Shown: piece by piece, positions 59,405 to 64,000 of the stretch | Numbering within the stretch: the first letter of the stretch is position 1 | Layout of the letters: every line of letters starts with the position of its first letter | NCBI RefSeq assembly: GCF_036002945.1 | Contig: NZ_CP108529.1 | Location: 1,860,001 to 1,924,000 of the forward strand | DNA: 64,000 nt | From: Streptomyces sp. NBC_01224 | GTDB taxonomy: Bacteria > Actinomycetota > Actinomycetes > Streptomycetales > Streptomycetaceae | Direction of reading: 5' to 3' | The notes under the pieces: generated by a model | Told to the model about the DNA's origin: nothing | Database searches by the model: none | What the model saw: the letters and a program-made list of their open reading frames with translations, nothing else | Made by a program: the position numbers and the translations under genes

Positions 59405-60364
59405 ATGTCTCTGACCGCACCGCTGCACGGCGTAGTCCCGCCGGTCTGCACCCCGCTCGACTCCCGGGGGGAGGTCGACACCGCGTCCCTCACCCGCCTC
59501 GTCGAGCACCTCATCGGCGGTGGTGTGCACGGACTGTTCGCGCTCGGATCCACCAGCGAGGTCGCCTACCTCACCGATGAACAGCGCGCCACGACGCTGG
59601 AGACCGTGGTCGATGTGACCGACGGGAGGGTTCCGGTGCTCGCCGGTGTCATCGACACCACCACCGCCCGAGTCGTCGAGCACGCCAGGTCCGCCGCCGA
59701 GCTGGGCGCGGACGCCCTGGTCGCGACCGCGCCGTTCTACACCCGCACCCACGGCAAGGAGATCGCCCAGCACTTCCGGCGGCTGCGCGCGGCGGTCGAC
59801 CTGCCACTGTTCGCGTACGACATTCCGGTCGCCGTGCACAGCAAGCTCTCCGCCGCGCTGGTGCGCGAGCTCGCCGAGGACGGAACGCTGGCCGGCCTCA
59901 AGGACAGCAGCGGCGACGAGGGCGGACTGCGCCGGCTGATCGTCGAGCTGGGTGGCCGCGACGGCCGAAAGGACGGCCCGGCGCCGCGGTTCAGTGTGCT
60001 CACCGGCTCCGAACTCACCGTGGACGCGGCCCTGTTGGCCGGGGCCGACGGTGTCGTGCCGGGCATCGGCAATGTCGACCCGGCCGGTTACGTACGGCTC
60101 TACGACGCCGCACGGGCCGGGAACTGGGCGCTCGCGGCGAAGGAGCAGGAGCGGCTCGTCGAGCTGTTCGCCATGGTCGACGTCGGTCCGGAGGCGGACA
60201 TGGGCCGCAGCTCCTCGGCGCTCGGCTCGTTCAAGGCGGCGCTCCAGTTGCTCGGCATCATCCGGTGCGGTGACACGGCCTTCCCCCAGATCCGGCTGAG
60301 CGCCGAGTCCGTCGCCCTGGTCGCCGAGCGCCTGCGGGCCGCCGGTCTGCCGCCGGTCCGATGA
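59405..60364 (+). CDS. DapA/NanA-family lyase 2 (likely N-acetylneuraminate lyase)
   Basis: A 319-residue paralogue of lyase 1: GLFALGSTSEVAYLTDEQ, FYTRTHGKEIAQHFRRL, catalytic Tyr in FAYDIPVAVHSKL near residue 137 and Lys in AGLKDSSGDEGG near 164. It heads the operon with the ROK kinase (4-base ATGA overlap), NanE and NanT, the classical set after sialic acid cleavage. This makes it the stronger NanA candidate of the two. GGAG ribosome site. Confidence 0.75.
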   Translation: MSLTAPLHGVVPPVCTPLDSRGEVDTASLTRLVEHLIGGGVHGLFALGSTSEVAYLTDEQRATTLETVVDVTDGRVPVLAGVIDTTTARVVEHARSAAELGADALVATAPFYTRTHGKEIAQHFRRLRAAVDLPLFAYDIPVAVHSKLSAALVRELAEDGTLAGLKDSSGDEGGLRRLIVELGGRDGRKDGPAPRFSVLTGSELTVDAALLAGADGVVPGIGNVDPAGYVRLYDAARAGNWALAAKEQERLVELFAMVDVGPEADMGRSSSALGSFKAALQLLGIIRCGDTAFPQIRLSAESVALVAERLRAAGLPPVR

Positions 60365-61350
60365 ACGTCCCCTCCCGGTCGGCGGCCGGCAAAGCAGGTA
60401 CCGGAGCCGTTGCGGGAGCCGCGGTGATCGGTCTCGATCTCGGTGGCACGAAGATCGCCGCCGCGCTCTTCGGCGCCGACGGCGCGGTCCTGGCACGGCA
60501 CACCCGGCCCACCCCGGCCCAGGACGGCGCGACGGCCGTACTGGACGCACTCGCCGAAGCGGCCGCCTCCGTCGATCCGGAGCGGCTGGCCACAGCGCTC
60601 GGCATCGCGGCAGCCGGGGTCGTCGACCCCCGTACCGGCATGGTCACCAGCGCCACCGACTCCATACGCGGCTGGGCCGGCACCGCGCTGGGCGCCGGTC
60701 TCGCGGACCGCAGCGGATACCCGGTCGCCTGCGACAACGACGTACGCGCCACGGCAGGACCGGAACTCGCGGCGCAGATGGCGGACGGCTCGGGCCACGG
60801 GTCGCTGCTGTTCGTGGCCGTCGGTACGGGCGTGGGCGGTGCGGTCGCCGTGGACGGACGGATGCTGCACGGCGCCGCCGGCATCGCCGGGCATCTCGGC
60901 CATCTGCCCAGCCCCGAAGCGGCCGGAATGCCCTGTACCTGCGGTGCCACCGGGCATCTGGAGGTCATCGCCTCCGGGCCCGGCATCGCCGCCCATTACG
61001 AGCGGCTGACCGGCGCCCCCGTGGACCGGCTCGAAACCGTCGCCGCGCGGGCCGCGCGGGGCGAAGCGGCCGCCGTCCGCGCCATCACCACCGGCGCGGC
61101 CGCCACGGGCCATGCACTCGGCGGACTCGCCAACGCGCTGGGGCCCGACCGGGTCGTCGTGGGCGGCGGAGTGCCGCGGATCGGCCCGTTGTACGGGAAG
61201 GCCCTGACCGCCGCCTTCACCGCGGAACTGATGCCGGCGCTGCGCGGACTGGTACCCGAGGCGCCGCGGTTCGGCGCCGACGCGGCCGTGCTCGGCGCCG
61301 CCGCCCTGACCGCCACTCTTCCCCTCCACCACCCGGGAGCCCTTCGATGA
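60361..61350 (+). CDS. nanK: ROK-family kinase, likely N-acetylmannosamine kinase (NanK)
   Basis: A 329-residue ROK kinase: ATP motif IGLDLGGTKIAAALFGADG near residue 25, catalytic Asp in ACDNDVRATAGPE near 128, and the zinc site CTCGATGHLEVIASG near 199. In the zinc motif the usual third Cys is replaced by His, as in some ROK proteins. It phosphorylates ManNAc to ManNAc-6-phosphate. Overlaps the lyase upstream and nanE downstream by 4 bases each, so it is coupled. Confidence 0.85.
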   Translation: MNVPSRSAAGKAGTGAVAGAAVIGLDLGGTKIAAALFGADGAVLARHTRPTPAQDGATAVLDALAEAAASVDPERLATALGIAAAGVVDPRTGMVTSATDSIRGWAGTALGAGLADRSGYPVACDNDVRATAGPELAAQMADGSGHGSLLFVAVGTGVGGAVAVDGRMLHGAAGIAGHLGHLPSPEAAGMPCTCGATGHLEVIASGPGIAAHYERLTGAPVDRLETVAARAARGEAAAVRAITTGAAATGHALGGLANALGPDRVVVGGGVPRIGPLYGKALTAAFTAELMPALRGLVPEAPRFGADAAVLGAAALTATLPLHHPGALR

Positions 61351-62027
61351 CCGCGCAGGAACTCACCCATTCCCTCCAGGGCAGGCTGATCGTGTCCTGT
61401 CAGGCACCTCCCGGCGACCCGATGCGGGAGACCGGCACCCTCGTCCGGCTCGCCCGATCGGCCGTAGCCGGCGGCGGCGCCGCGATCCGTGCCAACGAAC
61501 CGGAGGTCGTCGCCGCAATCGTCGAGGCCGTGGATCTTCCGGTCATCGGTCTGTGGAAGGACGGCGACACCGGCGTCTACATCACCCCGACCGTCCGGCA
61601 CGCCCTCGCGATCGTCGAGGCAGGTGCCGATGTCGTCGCGGCGGACGCCACCGACCGGCCGCGCCCCGACGGCTCCACCTTCGCCGAGCTGGTCGAGGCG
61701 GTCCACGCGGCCGGCGCCCTGGTGATGGCCGATGTCTCCACGCTCGCCGAAGGCATCGCGGCGGCCGGGCAGGGCGCGGACCTCGTCTCCACCACCCTCT
61801 CCGGCTATGTTCCCGGCACACCGAAGCAGACCGGCCCCGATCTCGGCCTGGTCGCCTCGCTGTCCGCCGCGATCGACGTCCCGGTGGTCGCGGAGGGCCG
61901 TATCAACACCCCCGACGATGCCGCCGAAGCCCTGGCGCGCGGCGCACACAGCGTCGTCGTCGGCACCGCCATCACCGCACCCACCGCCCTGACCGCCCGC
62001 TTCGTCGCAGGCATCGCCCGGCACTGA
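61347..62027 (+). CDS. nanE: N-acetylmannosamine-6-phosphate 2-epimerase (NanE)
   Basis: A 226-residue TIM-barrel protein with NanE landmarks: GRLIVSCQAPPGDPM, ARSAVAGGGAAIRANEP, VIGLWKDGDTGVYITPT, VVAADATDRPRPDG and VVAEGRINTPDDA; the Lys of WKDG is the expected catalytic base. It converts ManNAc-6-P to GlcNAc-6-P, which then needs NagA and NagB encoded elsewhere. ATG overlaps nanK. Confidence 0.92.
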   Translation: MTAQELTHSLQGRLIVSCQAPPGDPMRETGTLVRLARSAVAGGGAAIRANEPEVVAAIVEAVDLPVIGLWKDGDTGVYITPTVRHALAIVEAGADVVAADATDRPRPDGSTFAELVEAVHAAGALVMADVSTLAEGIAAAGQGADLVSTTLSGYVPGTPKQTGPDLGLVASLSAAIDVPVVAEGRINTPDDAAEALARGAHSVVVGTAITAPTALTARFVAGIARH

Positions 62028-62090
62028 CCTGCCCCCATCACGCGGACCGGCGGCTCAAGGGCGAGCGCCGTCCAGCATCCTGGAGTCACC

Positions 62091-63557
62091 GTGCAGACCA
62101 CATCACCCCCTACGCTTCCCTGGTACCGAGAGGTGAGCGGTACCCAGTGGAAGTCGTTCCTCGCCGCCTGGATCGGCTACGTCCTCGACGGCTTCGACTT
62201 CGTCCTGATCACACTCGTGCTCACCGAGATCAGCGACGACTTCGGTCTGAGCACGGTGCAGGCCGCCAGCCTGATCTCCGGCGCGTTCATCACCCGCTGG
62301 CTGGGGGGTGCGGTGCTCGGCGCCATAGGCGACCGGTACGGCCGCAAGCTCTCCATGGTCCTGAGCATCCTGCTGTACTCGCTCGGCACCTTCGCCTGCG
62401 GCTTCGCCTGGAACTACCAGAGTCTGTTCGCCGCCCGGCTGGCCATCGGCATGGGCATGGCCGGTGAGTACAGCGCCAGCGCCACGTACGTCATGGAGAG
62501 CTGGCCCGCGAGGCTCCGCAGCCGGGCCAGCGGCTTCCTGATCTCCGGCTTCTCGGTCGGTTCGGTGCTCGCCGCGCAGGTCTACAACTGGGTGGTGCCG
62601 TCGCTCGGCTGGCGGTGGATGTTCTACCTCGGCCTGATACCGATCGCCATCGCGCTGTGGATGCGGCGTGCCCTGCCGGAGGCCGAGGAGTGGACGGAGA
62701 GCGTCGCGGACAAGGGTGCCAAGCCCAACCCGTTCCGGCCGCTGTTCATGACCAGGGGCCGGGCCGCCGTGAATACGGTCCTGGTCGTCGTCGCCACCGT
62801 CTCGCTGTTCCTGGTCTTCACCCCGGGAGGGGCCGGAATGGTGCCGGTGCTCTCGGTGGCCGCCGGACTGGCACTCGCCACGTTCGCGGTCCAGCTCGGC
62901 GGGAAGCGCGGCTGGGTGCTGTATCTGTCGATGATCGTGACGCTGTTCTTCGCGTTCCTTTACTCGTGGCCGATCCAGGCGCTGCTGCCCACGTATCTGA
63001 AGACGGAACTCGGCTACACCACCGACCAGGTCACCGACGTCCTGTACTTCGCGGGCTTCGGCACCATGGTCGGCTGCTGGACCGCGGGCTTCCTCGGTGA
63101 CCGGATCGGCGCGAAGAAGGCGTACGCGCTGACGCTGCTCGCCTCGCTCGCCTTCGTCTATCCGGTCTTCGCCGTGCACGACAACCTGCTGCTGCTCGGC
63201 ATCCTGCTCTTCCTGCTGCAGGCGACCAGCTTCGGCATCTCCGGGCTGCTCCCCCGCTACATCGGCGGGCACTTCCCGACCGCGAGCCGGGGCGCGGCGC
63301 TCGGCTTCACGTACAACGTGGGAGCGCTCGGCGGTGCCGTGGCTCCGGTACTGGGTGCACATCTGGCGTCCGGGATGGATCTCGGGCAGGCGCTGGCCGT
63401 GCTGACCTTCGCGGGCACGGTGATCGTGGTGCTGCTGGTCGGGTTCGACGTACCGGCCAGGCTGAACCGGCTGACCGATCCGGACGCGGAGCGGGACCAT
63501 CTCGCGGTGCCGCTGGAGACGGAGCGGGACGCGGCCTCGCGCCTGACGGCCGGCTGA
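62091..63557 (+). CDS. nanT: NanT-type sialic acid MFS symporter
   Basis: A 488-residue major facilitator protein with about 12-14 membrane segments. The MFS signature GAIGDRYGRKLSMVLSILL lies in the first loop, preceded by GYVLDGFDFVLITLVLTEIS, which is very like NanT sialate:proton symporters. GTG start after GGAG. It ends the lyase-NanK-NanE operon and gives a second uptake route beside the ABC importer. Other acid sugar symporters of the same subfamily are possible but less likely here. Confidence 0.85.
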   Translation: MQTTSPPTLPWYREVSGTQWKSFLAAWIGYVLDGFDFVLITLVLTEISDDFGLSTVQAASLISGAFITRWLGGAVLGAIGDRYGRKLSMVLSILLYSLGTFACGFAWNYQSLFAARLAIGMGMAGEYSASATYVMESWPARLRSRASGFLISGFSVGSVLAAQVYNWVVPSLGWRWMFYLGLIPIAIALWMRRALPEAEEWTESVADKGAKPNPFRPLFMTRGRAAVNTVLVVVATVSLFLVFTPGGAGMVPVLSVAAGLALATFAVQLGGKRGWVLYLSMIVTLFFAFLYSWPIQALLPTYLKTELGYTTDQVTDVLYFAGFGTMVGCWTAGFLGDRIGAKKAYALTLLASLAFVYPVFAVHDNLLLLGILLFLLQATSFGISGLLPRYIGGHFPTASRGAALGFTYNVGALGGAVAPVLGAHLASGMDLGQALAVLTFAGTVIVVLLVGFDVPARLNRLTDPDAERDHLAVPLETERDAASRLTAG

Positions 63558-63672
63558 CACAACGGGAATTCCGGGAACGTGGGGCGGCTTCGCGGACCCC
63601 GCGAGTTCGAAGGTGAACGCCCGGGCCATCTCCACGCCGCCCCGCGCGACCTCTCACTGCACGTGGCGTTCC

Positions 63673-64000
63673 TCAGGACGCGATGCGCTCGAAGATCGCG
63701 GCGAGGCCCTGTCCGCCGCCGATGCACATGGTCTCCAGGCCGTACCGGGCCTCGCGGCGGTGCAGCTCGCGGGTGAGTGTGGCAAGGATCCGGGCGCCTG
63801 TGGCGCCGACCGGGTGGCCGAGGGAGACGCCGGATCCGTTGACGTTGATGCGCTGCTCGTGGTCGGTGTCGCCGAGACCCAACTCGCGGGTACAGGCGAT
63901 CACTTGGGCGGCGAAGGCCTCGTTGAGCTCGATCAGGTCGAGGTCGGCGAGGCTGAGTCCGGCGCGGTCGAGGGCGGCCCGGGTCGCCGGGACGGGGCCG
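63673..64000 (-). CDS. Thiolase (acetyl-CoA acyltransferase), C-terminal part
   Basis: The last 109 codons of a thiolase, cut by the window edge. Visible are [19 protein letters not shown] (the NEAF loop), [19 protein letters not shown] with the active-site His, and [17 protein letters not shown] with the catalytic Cys of the CxG motif. It carries out the last step of beta-oxidation or acetoacetyl-CoA chemistry. Convergent with nanT. Confidence 0.92.
   Translation of the reverse strand, partial: GPVPATRAALDRAGLSLADLDLIELNEAFAAQVIACTRELGLGDTDHEQRINVNGSGVSLGHPVGATGARILATLTRELHRREARYGLETMCIGGGQGLAAIFERIAS

Overview
The window is high-GC actinobacterial DNA and almost certainly comes from a Streptomyces chromosome. 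Rodlins and chaplins, the aerial-hyphae surface proteins of that genus, lie together at 39.8-44.1 kb. Other genus-typical features are GTG and TTG starts with GGAGG-type ribosome sites, DUF2637 and DUF5949 proteins, Tat and lipoprotein exports, and many GntR and PucR regulators. No transposase, phage gene, tRNA, rRNA or CRISPR array was seen. Two genes, at 3.9 and 36.1 kb, carry single-base frameshifts.

Layout: 0-3.7 kb holds a purine-catabolism block of three xanthine dehydrogenase subunit genes (one cut by the edge) divergent from a PucR activator, with a structured repeat between them. 3.9-9.4 kb is a mixed stretch: a frameshifted TPR gene, a GntR regulator, an FhuF-like ferric reductase behind an iron box, a DUF2637 membrane protein, an anti-sigma-type ATPase, and a secreted RNase Sa followed by a barstar inhibitor. 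9.4-20.8 kb reads as a collagen-to-hydroxyproline pathway: secreted M9 collagenase, Xaa-Pro peptidase, GntR regulator, Delta1-pyrroline-2-carboxylate reductase-like protein, hydroxyproline epimerase, a DapA-family deaminase and a three-subunit D-hydroxyproline dehydrogenase. 20.9-39.6 kb holds GH38 alpha-mannosidase, pyruvate dehydrogenase (quinone), a PP2C-like protein, a large secreted subtilase with a divergent regulator, a DUF456 protein, a GH95-like hydrolase, Ada/AlkA and RsgA. A 23-residue small ORF with a full-length Shine-Dalgarno sequence sits in front of rsgA.

39.8-44.1 kb is the surface-layer cluster: three rodlins, a short chaplin, a long sortase-anchored chaplin with a proline-rich repeat stalk, and two small genes of unknown function. 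44.3-63.6 kb is a large sialic-acid utilisation region: a peptide-type ABC importer (SatABCD/SiaEFGI-like, with one fused permease-ATPase), two DapA/NanA-family lyases, two paralogous GntR regulators, a CE7 esterase, a secreted GH33 sialidase, a ROK kinase (NanK), NanE and a NanT-type MFS symporter. An FAD monooxygenase and an ABC exporter with a TetR regulator interrupt it. The right edge cuts a thiolase gene.

Two regulons can be read from the DNA. A short palindrome, ATGTGACAT, preceded by CCAAAG, lies in the promoter regions of both the collagenase and the hydroxyproline operon, and a one-base variant lies before the gntR gene. A 25-bp element of the form GACRTCNNAYGTCT with a CTTGAT tail at fixed spacing precedes the first sialic-acid gntR (divergent from the ABC importer operon), the esterase and the second lyase operon. 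Both are inferences from sequence comparison within this window.
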